Shown: one piece after another, positions 1 to 8,154 of the stretch
Position numbering within the stretch: position 1 is the first letter of the stretch
Layout: every line of letters begins with the position of its first letter
Origin: Streptomyces sp. NRRL B-1140
Lineage (GTDB): Bacteria > Actinomycetota > Actinomycetes > Streptomycetales > Streptomycetaceae
Direction of reading: 5' to 3'
Length of the DNA stretch: 64,000 nucleotides
Assembly: GCF_001280065.1 (NCBI RefSeq)
Contig: NZ_LGEA01000058.1
Coordinates: forward strand, 62,001 to 126,000
Translations under genes and position numbers: made by a program
The notes under the pieces: model-generated
Told to the model about the DNA's origin: nothing
The model's input: the letters and a program-made list of their open reading frames with translations, nothing else
Database searches by the model: none

Positions 1-1
1 G

Positions 2-151
2 AACCTCGCCCTCAAGGCCGAGACGCGCAACGTCGGCCAGCAGTCACGGGACGCGGCCGCCCTCGCGGAGACCGAGGCCGAGCTGGCCAACGCCGTGCCC
101 GGGCAGCGGGTGTCCGCCCCCGGTGAGACGGACGGTGTCGGCACGGCCTGA
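2..151 (+). CDS. C-terminal end of an unidentified protein (partial)
   Basis: An open frame enters from the left edge and ends at TGA 149-151, leaving the last 49 residues. The tail is polar and Ala/Glu-rich with no motif I recognise. A strong terminator follows 20 bp later, so this is the last gene of its transcript. The next genes are a family 2 glycosyltransferase and a CDP-glycerol-type transferase, so an envelope-polymer enzyme is plausible, but that is inference from position only. Confidence 0.6.
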   Translation, partial: NLALKAETRNVGQQSRDAAALAETEAELANAVPGQRVSAPGETDGVGTA

Positions 152-170
152 ACTGCCGCCGCTGACTGAA

Positions 171-217
171 GAGTTCGGCCCCGAGGAGAAACTCCTCGGG
201 GCCGAACTCTTTCTCTT
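171..217 (+). terminator. Intrinsic terminator of the upstream gene
   Basis: Perfect 18-bp stem (171-188 with 192-209) with an AAA loop, followed by the T-rich stretch TTCTCTTT. It ends the transcript of the partial gene at the left edge. Confidence 0.9.
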
Positions 218-267
218 TCCCGGACCTGTCGGATCACTGTGTGACGTGTCCCACTAAGACCCGTGTG

Positions 268-287
268 CGAGGCAACCGCTTGCCTCG
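268..287. promoter_or_regulatory. Palindrome upstream of the glycosyltransferase gene
   Basis: CGAGGCAA-CCGC-TTGCCTCG, a perfect 8-bp inverted repeat with a 4-bp loop, lies 67 bp before the glycosyltransferase start and after the previous terminator. It could be a regulator site or an RNA hairpin in the 5' leader. No T-run follows, so it is not a terminator. No convincing -35/-10 pair was found nearby. Confidence 0.4.
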
Positions 288-354
288 ATCACCCGTCTAT
301 CAAGTAGCGAATGAGGCGATACGAGGGGGAATGTCCAGATGACTAGGGGGAAAC

Positions 355-1563
355 GTGACCGTGACGCAGCCTGATGTGAGTGTGATCATCGGTGCGTACG
401 AAGCGATGCCGTATCTGATCGAGTGCCTCTCGTCCGTCGAGGCACAGACCATCGATCCGACACGCGTCGAGGTCATCGCGGTGGACGACGGCTCGACGGA
501 CGGGACAGGTGAGTACCTGGAGGAGTTCGCCGAGCGGGCTCCCATGCACGTGCTGGTGATCCGGCAGGAGAACTCCGGCGGCCCCAGCGGCCCGCGCAAC
601 GTCGGTCTGGGAAAGGCCACCGGACGCTACGTCTTCTTTCTCGACGCCGACGACCGGCTCGGCCCCGAGGCCCTGGAGCGGATGGTCGCCATGGCCGACC
701 GGGCCGGCACGGACGTCGTGCTCGGCAAGGTCGAGGGCGTCAACCGCTCGGCCCCGAAGTCCATGTGGGGCAGGACGGTGGAACGGACGGACGTCTTCTC
801 CTCCAACATCAAGTTCACCCTCAGTGCGCAGAAGCTCTTCCGCCGCGCACTGCTGGACCGGCACGGCATGCGCTTCGACGAATCGCTGTTCACCGGCGAG
901 GACGCGCTGTTCACCATGGAGGCGTATCTGCGGGCGGACGGCGTCTCCGTGGTCGCCGACCACACCTGCTACTACCTGGTGGGCCGTGACGACGGCAAGC
1001 ACGTGACCAAGAGCGGCGGTTACACACTGCGCTTCGACTCCGCGCGGGCTCTGATGAACCTCATCGCCGAGCTCGTCCCCGCGGGCGGCCGGCGCGACCA
1101 GCTGATGGTCCGGCCCTTCCTCGTCACGCTGCTGCCGCAGTTCGGGCCGAAGTACCTGACGGACAGCGAGGAGATCCGCCGGCACAAGTTCGAGCTCGCC
1201 AAGCCGCTGATGGACACCTACTGGACCGAGGGCGTCGCCCACCGCCTCAAGGTGCACGAGCGGCTGCGGCTGCACCTGGTCGCCGAGCAGCGGCCCGAAC
1301 TGCTTCTGGACGTGGTGAAGTTCGTCAAGAGCAAGAAGCAGGCGGCGGCCCTCCTCGAGAGGAAGGGCCGCCGTGTGTACCTGGCCTACCCGCACTTCCG
1401 GGACCGCGCCGCCGGAGTCCCCGACTCGGTCTACCGCGCCGAGCCCCGTGAGGCCCGCGCCTTCCCGGGGTACCGCGAAGGCGGCGTCGACACGTTCATG
1501 CGGCGCGCCGTGCGCAAGGCCCGACGCGTGCTGACATCCCGGGAGATGCGCCACGCGGCGTGA
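355..1563 (+). CDS. Family 2 glycosyltransferase
   Basis: 402-residue inverting glycosyltransferase of the GT-A fold. The N-terminal half has the family 2 signatures: a VSVIIGAYEA start strand, nucleotide-binding DDGSTDG (residues 44-50) and the metal-binding DADD motif (97-100). The C-terminal half is basic and ends in an Arg-rich tail, with no membrane span. GTG 355 is preceded at a good distance by AGGGGGAA. The opposite-strand neighbour is a CDP-glycerol glycerophosphotransferase-like membrane protein facing it tail to tail, so a role in adding sugars to a teichoic-acid-like or polydiglycosylphosphate wall polymer is likely. The donor and acceptor sugars cannot be read from the sequence. 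Confidence 0.88.
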   Translation: MTVTQPDVSVIIGAYEAMPYLIECLSSVEAQTIDPTRVEVIAVDDGSTDGTGEYLEEFAERAPMHVLVIRQENSGGPSGPRNVGLGKATGRYVFFLDADDRLGPEALERMVAMADRAGTDVVLGKVEGVNRSAPKSMWGRTVERTDVFSSNIKFTLSAQKLFRRALLDRHGMRFDESLFTGEDALFTMEAYLRADGVSVVADHTCYYLVGRDDGKHVTKSGGYTLRFDSARALMNLIAELVPAGGRRDQLMVRPFLVTLLPQFGPKYLTDSEEIRRHKFELAKPLMDTYWTEGVAHRLKVHERLRLHLVAEQRPELLLDVVKFVKSKKQAAALLERKGRRVYLAYPHFRDRAAGVPDSVYRAEPREARAFPGYREGGVDTFMRRAVRKARRVLTSREMRHAA

Positions 1564-1585
1564 CCGAGGCGGGGGTGTCCGGTGC

Positions 1586-3619
1586 TCAGCGCTGTGCGGT
1601 CGGGACCTCGGCCCCGGTGCGCTGGCCGGGCACCGCGGCCAGCCGCTCCGTCACCCGTGCCCGGTGCTCCCGGGCCTCCGCGCTCAGCGCCCGCACGGCC
1701 TCGTTGAAGCGCTCCTGCGAGGTCGGCTCCGCCGGGCCCAGCAGACGCAGCTTCAACTCGGCTCGCGCCTCGGCCAGGCCGTCGTGCTCCGGGTGCCGGA
1801 CCGTCTCCAGCAGGCCCGGCACCCCGGCGGCGTCCGGCGTCAGCACCGTCGCCGCCACCACCGTCGGGAACGCCGTACGGAAGGCCTCCTCGGACAGCCC
1901 GCTGGTGTTGGCCACCGCGTATGGCTTCTCGCTCGCCAGGAAGTCGCTGATCACGCTCGACACATCGCTGATCAGCAGGTCGGACACGTTGAAGCAGGAG
2001 TACAGCGTCGGCCGGGCGTCCGTGACGATCTGGTGCTCACCCGCCGGCAGCGAGGCCCAGTACGCCTCCTCCCACGCGGTCGTCGCCCGCGCCACCGCCT
2101 CTGCGCGGCCCGGCTCCGGCGCCGACTGCACCAGCATCCGTTCCACGGTGTCGGCTCCGGACCGGAAGACCGACGTGGTGAGCCGTTCCAGCTCGGCGGT
2201 GCGGCGGGCCAGTTCCGCGCCGTCGGAGGGGCGCGTTCCCGCCCGCTCCCGGTTGGCCGCCCGGATGAGCTCCCGGATCCGCAGATCGGCCGCGCCGGCG
2301 CGCGGGTCCACCGAGCCCGTCAGCGGATGCGGCTTGTACAGCAGCCGCACGCCCGGGTCGGCGAGCAGTGCCCGCACCAAGTTCTCCCCGGCCGCGATGA
2401 CCGACGTGTTGCCGGGGTTGCCGTCCCAGCCCTCCCAGGTCGGCGCGTACAGCACGGTCGTCCAGGGGCCGGCCGGCGGCCCCGCGTAGGGCAGTATGCC
2501 GTCCAGCTGCGGGCGGCCCGTCTCCACCACGTCCTTGTCCTCGACCCCGACCTCGGCCAGCGCGTACCGCTCGCGGGCGGCGGGTCCGGCCACCCACACC
2601 TCGTCGTACGCCTTGGCGTACGGGTTGCACGAGGACAGCTTGTCGCTCTCGCCGTGGTTGACGAAGGTGTGCCTGATGGTGGGGATGCGCAGCACCTGGG
2701 AGGTCTTGCCGGAGTTCGACGGGTGGATGAGGACCTGCAGCGTGGAGTGCTCAAGGCGCATCAGCGTCGACACCTTCGGCAGGCACACGATCGGGATGTC
2801 GGTCGCCGCGATCTTCTGCACCATGAACCGCTCGCGCAGGATGATGACCGGCCTGCCGTCGATGCCGGCGAGCGGCTCCAGCCACATGTTCGCCTGGTAG
2901 GCCGAGGCGGCGCCGCCGGAGAAGTACAGACCGACGGTCGGCCGGTACGCGGCCAGCCATGCGTCGAACCACTCCAGCACCTCCTGCTCGTCCGCCGGAC
3001 GACGGCCCGGCAGCAGGCGGAGCAGCAGCGCTCCGAGGCCGGTCAGGCCGAGGGCGAGGGAGAGCGCGATGCCCGCCGCCGCGTACACCGGACGGTCGCC
3101 CGGCGTGCCGGCCAGCAGCCCGGCCGTCGCCGGCAGGCCGAACACCAGCAGCCGGTGGCCGGGGCGGCGCAGCAGCACGGACGGGGCCGGGGACAGCCGC
3201 AGAGCCGAGGCGTCGATGTTGCGGGTCAGCACCGGCAGGGTGCGGGTGCGGCGCACCAGCACGGAAACCGCCTGGATCGCGCAGTGCAGCACGTAGCAGA
3301 CGAGCAGCCCGGCCATCAGCGGCGCGTACACCGTCTCCCGGTCCTGCTCGCCCAGCCGCAGCAGGGCCACGACCAGCAGCAGGTCCCGTACGACCTGGCG
3401 CACGGTGATGTCCGCGTGCGACTTCGCGAACAGCGACAGCACCCCGCGCTGCCACCGGTACAGGACACCTTCGGTGGCCAGGGAGACGATCGTCGCGGCG
3501 AGCAGCAGCGGGACGTCGGGCAGCAGCGCCGCGACCGCCTGGGCGGCGAACGCGGCGGCCAGGACGACGGTGACCAGCCCCTTGAGGAGGGTCTGCTGGC
3601 GGGGGAGAGGTACGGGCAC
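1586..3619 (-). CDS. Membrane CDP-glycerol glycerophosphotransferase family protein
   Basis: 677-residue protein. The first ~240 residues hold about six hydrophobic spans (first at about 9-31). The rest is a TagB/TagF-like GT-B domain with the family motifs HGESDK (about residue 321), APTWEG (about 393), YKPHP (about 428) and DVSSVISDF (about 551). Such enzymes transfer glycerol phosphate or another alditol phosphate from a CDP donor to a growing wall polymer at the inner membrane face. Start GTG 3619 was chosen because GGAG lies 8 nt upstream; the in-frame GTG at 3628 directly abuts that GGAG. The attached N-terminal membrane domain is unlike the soluble Bacillus TagF. Substrate unknown. Confidence 0.85.
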   Translation of the reverse strand: MPVPLPRQQTLLKGLVTVVLAAAFAAQAVAALLPDVPLLLAATIVSLATEGVLYRWQRGVLSLFAKSHADITVRQVVRDLLLVVALLRLGEQDRETVYAPLMAGLLVCYVLHCAIQAVSVLVRRTRTLPVLTRNIDASALRLSPAPSVLLRRPGHRLLVFGLPATAGLLAGTPGDRPVYAAAGIALSLALGLTGLGALLLRLLPGRRPADEQEVLEWFDAWLAAYRPTVGLYFSGGAASAYQANMWLEPLAGIDGRPVIILRERFMVQKIAATDIPIVCLPKVSTLMRLEHSTLQVLIHPSNSGKTSQVLRIPTIRHTFVNHGESDKLSSCNPYAKAYDEVWVAGPAARERYALAEVGVEDKDVVETGRPQLDGILPYAGPPAGPWTTVLYAPTWEGWDGNPGNTSVIAAGENLVRALLADPGVRLLYKPHPLTGSVDPRAGAADLRIRELIRAANRERAGTRPSDGAELARRTAELERLTTSVFRSGADTVERMLVQSAPEPGRAEAVARATTAWEEAYWASLPAGEHQIVTDARPTLYSCFNVSDLLISDVSSVISDFLASEKPYAVANTSGLSEEAFRTAFPTVVAATVLTPDAAGVPGLLETVRHPEHDGLAEARAELKLRLLGPAEPTSQERFNEAVRALSAEAREHRARVTERLAAVPGQRTGAEVPTAQR

Positions 3620-3938
3620 TGCGGTCACTCCAGGAGCGTCGGGTCGGCGCAGGTCGGCCGTCCGGGTTAACGCGCGGCGGCCTCCCGACGACACGCGCGT
3701 GTCGCCGGGGCGTGGGGGCGGGGGCCGTATGGCGTGTCGTCGGACCGTAGCGGAAGATCCTGTTCCTGTCGTGGGGTGGGCCCGGAAGAAGCAGAAGGTC
3801 GGTTTCCGGCCAGGGGTGGAGCAGTGTCGGGGGGATGGTGATCGGCGCCCTGGTGTGGGGCCGAGGGGCTGCGCGATCGATGTTCCGCCGGGGGTTGTCG
3901 GGGGATGGGTGATCGGCCGCGGGTCCTCGGAGCGAGGA

Positions 3939-3999
3939 ACGGCTGATCGGTTTTCGGTCATGGGCCCGGGGCGAAGGGACGGCTGATCGGTTTTCGGTC
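3939..3999. repeat. Two 21-bp direct repeats 40 bp apart, in the gap before proB
   Basis: The 597-bp gap 3620-4216 holds no gene I can support. Within it, 3939-3959 and 3979-3999 are identical 21-mers containing CTGATCGGTTTTCGGTC, spaced exactly 40 bp, and a degenerate third copy (GGTCGGTTTCCGG) lies near 3798. Spacing near four helical turns is what paired protein-binding sites often show. Short local duplication is the alternative. Confidence 0.6.
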
Positions 4000-4216
4000 G
4001 TGTGTAAGCCGAGGGGCGGGGCATCAACTCCCCGGCGTGGCGGGCCGAGGAGGCGGTGAAGCGGCTCCGGCCCCGCTGCGGGACCGCGGGAGGGCGCGGG
4101 TGCTCCCGTGACACGGACGGCACCGTCCGTAGCGTGGACCGCCGCCGCACGCGGTCCGGCCGTCCCGTAGATTTCCTGGTGAGGGAGCGAATCGACGCGA
4201 GGGGACGGACGGCGAC

Positions 4217-5344
4217 GTGGCAGGGGCAAGGCAGGCCGTGGGCGAGGCCCGCAGGATCGTCGTCAAAGTCGGGTCCTCCTCGCTGACCACCGCCTCGGGC
4301 GGCCTGGACGCGGACCGCGTGGACGCGCTGGTCGACGTCCTCGCCAAGGTCCGCAGCGGAGGAGAACGCGAGATCGTCCTGGTCTCCTCGGGCGCCATCG
4401 CCGCCGGTCTCGCCCCGCTCGGCCTGCGCCGCCGCCCCAAGGACCTGGCCCGCCAGCAGGCAGCCGCCAGCGTCGGCCAGGGCCTGCTGGTCGCCCGCTA
4501 CACCGCCTCCTTCGCCCGCTACGGCGTCCGCGTCGGGCAGGTCCTGCTGACCTCCGACGACATGAGCCGCCGCTCGCACCACCGCAACGCCTCGCGCACC
4601 CTCGACAAGCTCCTCGCGATGGGCGCCTTCCCGATCGTCAACGAGAACGACACCGTCGCCACCGACGAGATCCGCTTCGGCGACAACGACCGCCTCGCCG
4701 CCCTGGTCGCCCACCTCGTCCACGCCGACCTTCTGGTCCTGCTGTCCGACGTGGACGGCGTCTACGACGGGGACCCCGCCAAGCCCGGCACCTCCCGCAT
4801 CGGCGAGGTGCGCGACCCCTCCGACCTCGCCGACGTCGAGATCGGCAGCGCGGGCAAGGCCGGTGTCGGCACCGGAGGCATGGTCACCAAGGTCGAGGCA
4901 GCCCGGATCGCGGCCGCCGCCGGTGTCCCCGTCGTCCTGACCAGCGCCGTCCACGCCGCCGACGCCCTGACCGGCCAGGACACCGGCACCTTCTTCCACC
5001 CCACCGGCAAGCGCTCCGCCGACCGGCTGCTGTGGCTCCAGCACGCCTCCACCCCGCAGGGCGCGCTGACCCTGGACGACGGCGCCGTGCAGGCCGTCGT
5101 GGACCGCCGCAAGTCGCTGCTGCCGGCCGGTATCGCCGCCGTCGAGGGCGAGTTCAGCGCCGGCGACCCGGTCGAGCTGCGGGACGGTACGGGTCACGCG
5201 GTGGCCCGGGGGGTCGTCAACTTCGATGCCAAGGAGATCCCCCGGCTGATCGGCCGTTCCACCCGGGAGCTGGCCCGCGAACTCGGACCGGCGTACGAAC
5301 GCGAGGTCGTACACAGGGACGACCTGGTGGTCCTGCACCCCTAA
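4217..5344 (+). CDS. proB: Glutamate 5-kinase
   Basis: First step of proline synthesis: ATP-dependent phosphorylation of L-glutamate to gamma-glutamyl phosphate, in the cytosol. The 375 residues fit the two-domain actinobacterial form. An amino-acid-kinase domain starts with KVGSSSLT (about 17-24) and contains NENDTVATDEI and SDVDGVYDGDP. A C-terminal PUA domain (about 285-365) contains GIAAVEGEFSAGD. GTG 4217 has AGGGGAC about ten bases upstream; an in-frame GTG at 4238 is the alternative. The product's partner, ProA, is encoded 0.7 kb downstream. Feedback inhibition by proline is known for the family, not visible here. Confidence 0.97.
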   Translation: MAGARQAVGEARRIVVKVGSSSLTTASGGLDADRVDALVDVLAKVRSGGEREIVLVSSGAIAAGLAPLGLRRRPKDLARQQAAASVGQGLLVARYTASFARYGVRVGQVLLTSDDMSRRSHHRNASRTLDKLLAMGAFPIVNENDTVATDEIRFGDNDRLAALVAHLVHADLLVLLSDVDGVYDGDPAKPGTSRIGEVRDPSDLADVEIGSAGKAGVGTGGMVTKVEAARIAAAAGVPVVLTSAVHAADALTGQDTGTFFHPTGKRSADRLLWLQHASTPQGALTLDDGAVQAVVDRRKSLLPAGIAAVEGEFSAGDPVELRDGTGHAVARGVVNFDAKEIPRLIGRSTRELARELGPAYEREVVHRDDLVVLHP

Positions 5345-5352
5345 TGTGTCGA

Positions 5353-5378
5353 AACGTCCGCCCCCGGTGGTGGACGTT
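5353..5378 (+). terminator. Hairpin after proB
   Basis: AACGTCC and GGACGTT form a 7-bp stem around a 12-base loop, 8 bp after the proB stop. There is no strong T-run, so it is a weak terminator or 3' stabiliser. Confidence 0.4.
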
Positions 5379-5469
5379 CCGCAAAACCGCCACGCGATCC
5401 CTTGCGGCCTGCTCAACTTTGTCTCGGGGAACTGTTCCGCAGCAGCGCCACTGTGCAAAGGAGGCCGTC

Positions 5470-5937
5470 GTGAGACGAGTGCGCCCGGGGACTCAGGCGT
5501 CCCGCGGTGGTGCCGGCTCCCGCGCGGCCGGCGAGGAGCGCGCCCTGACCAGCGTCGCGGCCGGCGACCGGTTCGAGGGCGAGGAACCCGTGGACATCCC
5601 ACGCCTGTGGCACGTCACCCTCAGCGTCTCCGGCAAGGAGGCCCCGCTCCCGGAGGTCCGCCGTGCCCTGGAGCAGCTCGCCCACGACCACCCCTTCTTC
5701 CTGACCAGCCGGTACGCGGTGGACCACGCGGAGATCCGCTACTGGGAGGAGGCCCGCGACCTGCACGACGCGGCCGCCGTCGCCCTGCGCCTGTGGGGCG
5801 AGCACCGGCAGACCGCCGGGCTGCCGCCCTGGGAGATCGTCGGCCTGGAGGTCATCGACCGCGCCACCTACCACCAGCGCGTCGCCGAGGGGTACGGTCC
5901 GCCGCCGGCGTCCCCGGTCGGCGTCCACCCGTTTTGA
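5470..5937 (+). CDS. Conserved hypothetical protein between proB and proA
   Basis: 155 residues. The N-terminal ~40 residues are basic and low complexity; residues ~40-145 look like a compact alpha/beta fold (a WHVTLSVSG strand, the helix RRALEQLAHDHPF, then YWEEARDL and PPWEIVGLEVID). I do not recognise the family. GTG 5470 is set by a near-perfect AAAGGAGG five bases upstream. Its place between proB and proA, with its own strong ribosome site, matches the gene beside proA in S. coelicolor (SCO2586 from memory). No catalytic motif or membrane span is visible, and no function is assigned. Confidence 0.8.
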   Translation: MRRVRPGTQASRGGAGSRAAGEERALTSVAAGDRFEGEEPVDIPRLWHVTLSVSGKEAPLPEVRRALEQLAHDHPFFLTSRYAVDHAEIRYWEEARDLHDAAAVALRLWGEHRQTAGLPPWEIVGLEVIDRATYHQRVAEGYGPPPASPVGVHPF

Positions 5938-5997
5938 CCCGTTCCACGAAGTGTCTCGCGCTGTGGAACGAACGATGAACCGAGCCGCCCGGCGCAC

Positions 5998-6003
5998 TAC
6001 CCT
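5998..6003 (+). promoter_or_regulatory. -10 element giving a leaderless proA transcript
   Basis: TACCCT ends six bases before the proA ATG, so transcription is expected to start at the A of the start codon. No Shine-Dalgarno sequence is present, which agrees. Confidence 0.65.
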
Positions 6004-6009
6004 TCCCTC

Positions 6010-7296
6010 ATGACCACGCTCTCTCCGTACGACTCCATGTCCCCGGTCACCGAGGCCGCCTATCGCGCCAAGGCCGCCGCCGCGAGCCTCGCGCCACTGC
6101 CCCGGGCCGAGAAGGACGACGCGCTGCTCGCCATCGCGGACGCGCTGGAGGTCCGTGCGAGCGAGATCGTCGAGGCCAACGCCGAGGACGTCGCCAGGGC
6201 CCGCGAGGCCGGCATCAGCGAGGGCATGATCGACCGGCTCACGCTCACCCCCGAGCGGATCCGCGCCATCGCCTCCGACGTGCGCGACGTGGCCGCGCTG
6301 CCCGACCCCGTCGGCGAGGTCGTGCGCGGCTCCACGCTGCCCAACGGCATCGACCTGCGCCAGGTCCGCGTACCGCTCGGCGTCGTCGGCATCATCTACG
6401 AGGGCCGGCCGAACGTCACCGTCGACGCCGCCGCCCTCTGCCTGAAGTCGGGCAACGCGGTCCTGCTGCGCGGCTCCTCCTCGGCGTACCGGTCCAACAC
6501 CGCCCTCGTGCGCGTCCTGCGCGACGCCGTCGGCGGGGCCGGACTGCCCGCCGACGCCGTCCAGCTCGTCCCCGGCGAGAGCCGTGACAGCGTGCGCGAG
6601 CTGATGCGCGCCCGCGGCCTGGTCGACGTCCTCATCCCGCGTGGCGGCGCCTCATTGATCAACACGGTCGTGAAGGAGTCCGTCGTCCCGGTCATCGAGA
6701 CCGGCACCGGCAACTGCCACGTCTACGTCGACGCGCAGGCCGACCTCGACATGGCCGTCGAGATCCTGATCAACTCCAAGGCCCACCGGGTCGGCGTCTG
6801 CAACGCCGCCGAGACCCTCCTGGTCCACCAGGACATCGCCGCCGAGTTCCTGCCCCGCGCCCTGGACGCCCTCGCGGAGGCCGGGGTCACCGTCCACGCC
6901 GACGAGCGCGTGCAGGCCCACGCCAAGGACTCCAAGGCCACCGTCGTCGAGGCGACCGCCGAGGACTGGGAGACCGAGTACCTGTCCTACGACATCGCCG
7001 CCGCGGTCGTGGACTCGCTGGACAAGGCCGTCGAGCACATCCGGCTGTGGACCTCCGGCCACACCGAGGCCATCGTCACGACCTCCCAGCAGGCCGCCCG
7101 CCGCTTCACCCAGCTGGTCGACTCCACCACCGTCGCCGTGAACGCCTCCACCCGCTTCACCGACGGCGGCCAGTTCGGCTTCGGCGCCGAGATCGGCATC
7201 TCCACCCAGAAGCTGCACTCCCGTGGCCCCATGGGCCTTCCGGAACTGACCAGCACGAAGTACATCGTCACCGGGGACGGGCACGTACGGCGCTGA
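6010..7296 (+). CDS. proA: Gamma-glutamyl phosphate reductase
   Basis: Second step of proline synthesis: NADPH-dependent reduction of gamma-glutamyl phosphate to glutamate-5-semialdehyde, which cyclises to pyrroline-5-carboxylate. The 428-residue length is standard. It has the aldehyde-dehydrogenase-like layout with [15 protein letters not shown], the PRGGASLI loop, and the catalytic Cys264 in [13 protein letters not shown]. The C-terminal [11 protein letters not shown] motif is intact. Start ATG 6010 fits a leaderless promoter rather than a ribosome site, so proA can be transcribed separately from proB. A 14-bp hairpin follows the gene. Confidence 0.97.
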   Translation: MTTLSPYDSMSPVTEAAYRAKAAAASLAPLPRAEKDDALLAIADALEVRASEIVEANAEDVARAREAGISEGMIDRLTLTPERIRAIASDVRDVAALPDPVGEVVRGSTLPNGIDLRQVRVPLGVVGIIYEGRPNVTVDAAALCLKSGNAVLLRGSSSAYRSNTALVRVLRDAVGGAGLPADAVQLVPGESRDSVRELMRARGLVDVLIPRGGASLINTVVKESVVPVIETGTGNCHVYVDAQADLDMAVEILINSKAHRVGVCNAAETLLVHQDIAAEFLPRALDALAEAGVTVHADERVQAHAKDSKATVVEATAEDWETEYLSYDIAAAVVDSLDKAVEHIRLWTSGHTEAIVTTSQQAARRFTQLVDSTTVAVNASTRFTDGGQFGFGAEIGISTQKLHSRGPMGLPELTSTKYIVTGDGHVRR

Positions 7297-7313
7297 GCCG
7301 CGCCCCGCGCGGA

Positions 7314-7345
7314 GCACGGGCATGCGCGGGGGCGCATGCCCGTGC
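7314..7345 (+). terminator. Terminator-like hairpin after proA
   Basis: Perfect 14-bp stem (7314-7327 with 7332-7345) with a 4-base loop. No T-run follows, which is common for Streptomyces terminators. Confidence 0.7.
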
Positions 7346-7477
7346 GCACTCACCCGAATGGCGCAGAAGCGCACGGGAGGTGTGTCCTGCGGGGCGTGCG
7401 CCGTACGGCGCCCCTGGGAAGCGTCTCGACCAGTGGATGAATTTCCATACCGTCTGCCCAAATTGACCCCCCCGGTC

Positions 7478-7483
7478 TACTCT
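7478..7483 (+). promoter_or_regulatory. -10 element giving a leaderless transcript
   Basis: TACTCT, then six bases, then GTG 7490. This geometry equals that of the next gene (8143-8148) and supports the start chosen for the protein. Confidence 0.6.
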
Positions 7484-7489
7484 GGATCC

Positions 7490-8065
7490 GTGCCGGAGGA
7501 CGTGGGGGGCACGCCGTTTCCGGACGGCCGGGAGCCCGACGACGACCACGACCGCGGGGTGTCGGACGAAGAGTTCGCCTCCGTGGTCTTCGACGAGGCC
7601 TTCGTACGCGCGGCCGTGGTGCACGAGCCGACCGCCGTGGAGCGCCTCCTGGCCGCCGCCCAGGCCAGAGCCGAAGCCTCCGAGGCCGAGGCGCGCCGCG
7701 CCCACAGCAGAGGCGAGCGCTACGACGACGGGTACGGCCCGGACCGGCGGGGCGTCTTCGGTCCTGACCCCGGCCTCGACGACCTCGACGACCCCGACGT
7801 CCTCGAGGACCACTACGGCGACACCGGACCGTACTCCAGACAGGTGCGCTGGCACCGCCCCGTCGCCTGGCTGCTCGCCCTCGTGATGGGGGTCGGCATG
7901 GTCGCCCTGGCCTTCACGGCGGTCTACCGCGGTGCCTCCTCCGAGCGTGAGGAGCCGGCGCCGCCGCCCGCCTCGACCGGGCTGGAACAGGGCAGCGCGG
8001 CGGCCCCCTCGGCGTCCGCCGAACACTCCCCGCCGGCCATCTCGGTGATCCCCCGCAGCCCCTGA
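7490..8065 (+). CDS. Single-span membrane protein with SVVFDE-x-FVRAA motif
   Basis: 191 residues from GTG 7490. An acidic, disordered N-terminal region holds FASVVFDEAFVRAAVVHEP (about residues 28-46). An Ala/Glu-rich helix follows, then one membrane span (VAWLLALVMGVGMVALAF, about 125-142), then a short Pro/Ser-rich extracytoplasmic tail. The open frame extends further upstream, but the leaderless promoter and the lack of a ribosome site favour this start. It is a paralogue of the next gene through the shared motif. By position it corresponds to the gene after proA in S. coelicolor (SCO2584), which I recall being listed as a partner of the spore-wall synthesising complex; that link is memory plus synteny. 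Confidence 0.75.
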   Translation: MPEDVGGTPFPDGREPDDDHDRGVSDEEFASVVFDEAFVRAAVVHEPTAVERLLAAAQARAEASEAEARRAHSRGERYDDGYGPDRRGVFGPDPGLDDLDDPDVLEDHYGDTGPYSRQVRWHRPVAWLLALVMGVGMVALAFTAVYRGASSEREEPAPPPASTGLEQGSAAAPSASAEHSPPAISVIPRSP

Positions 8066-8142
8066 CCGGAACCCGCCCATCTTGGTGAGAACCTGTCAGA
8101 ACTTGTGGAGCAGCCGGGCGTTTACCCGAGCTTCCCGCGACC

Positions 8143-8148
8143 TACCCT
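8143..8148 (+). promoter_or_regulatory. -10 element giving a leaderless transcript
   Basis: TACCCT, six bases, then ATG 8155. No Shine-Dalgarno sequence precedes the ATG. Confidence 0.65.
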
Positions 8149-8154
8149 GAAGAT

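Noticed and set aside
1586..5602. Very long minus-strand frame running across proB
   Set aside because: Only the part up to 3619 codes for the transferase. The rest is antisense to proB and arises from strong third-position GC bias, with no motif.
7047..7466. 139-codon frame at the end of proA
   Set aside because: His/Arg-rich shadow that runs through the proA terminator hairpin.
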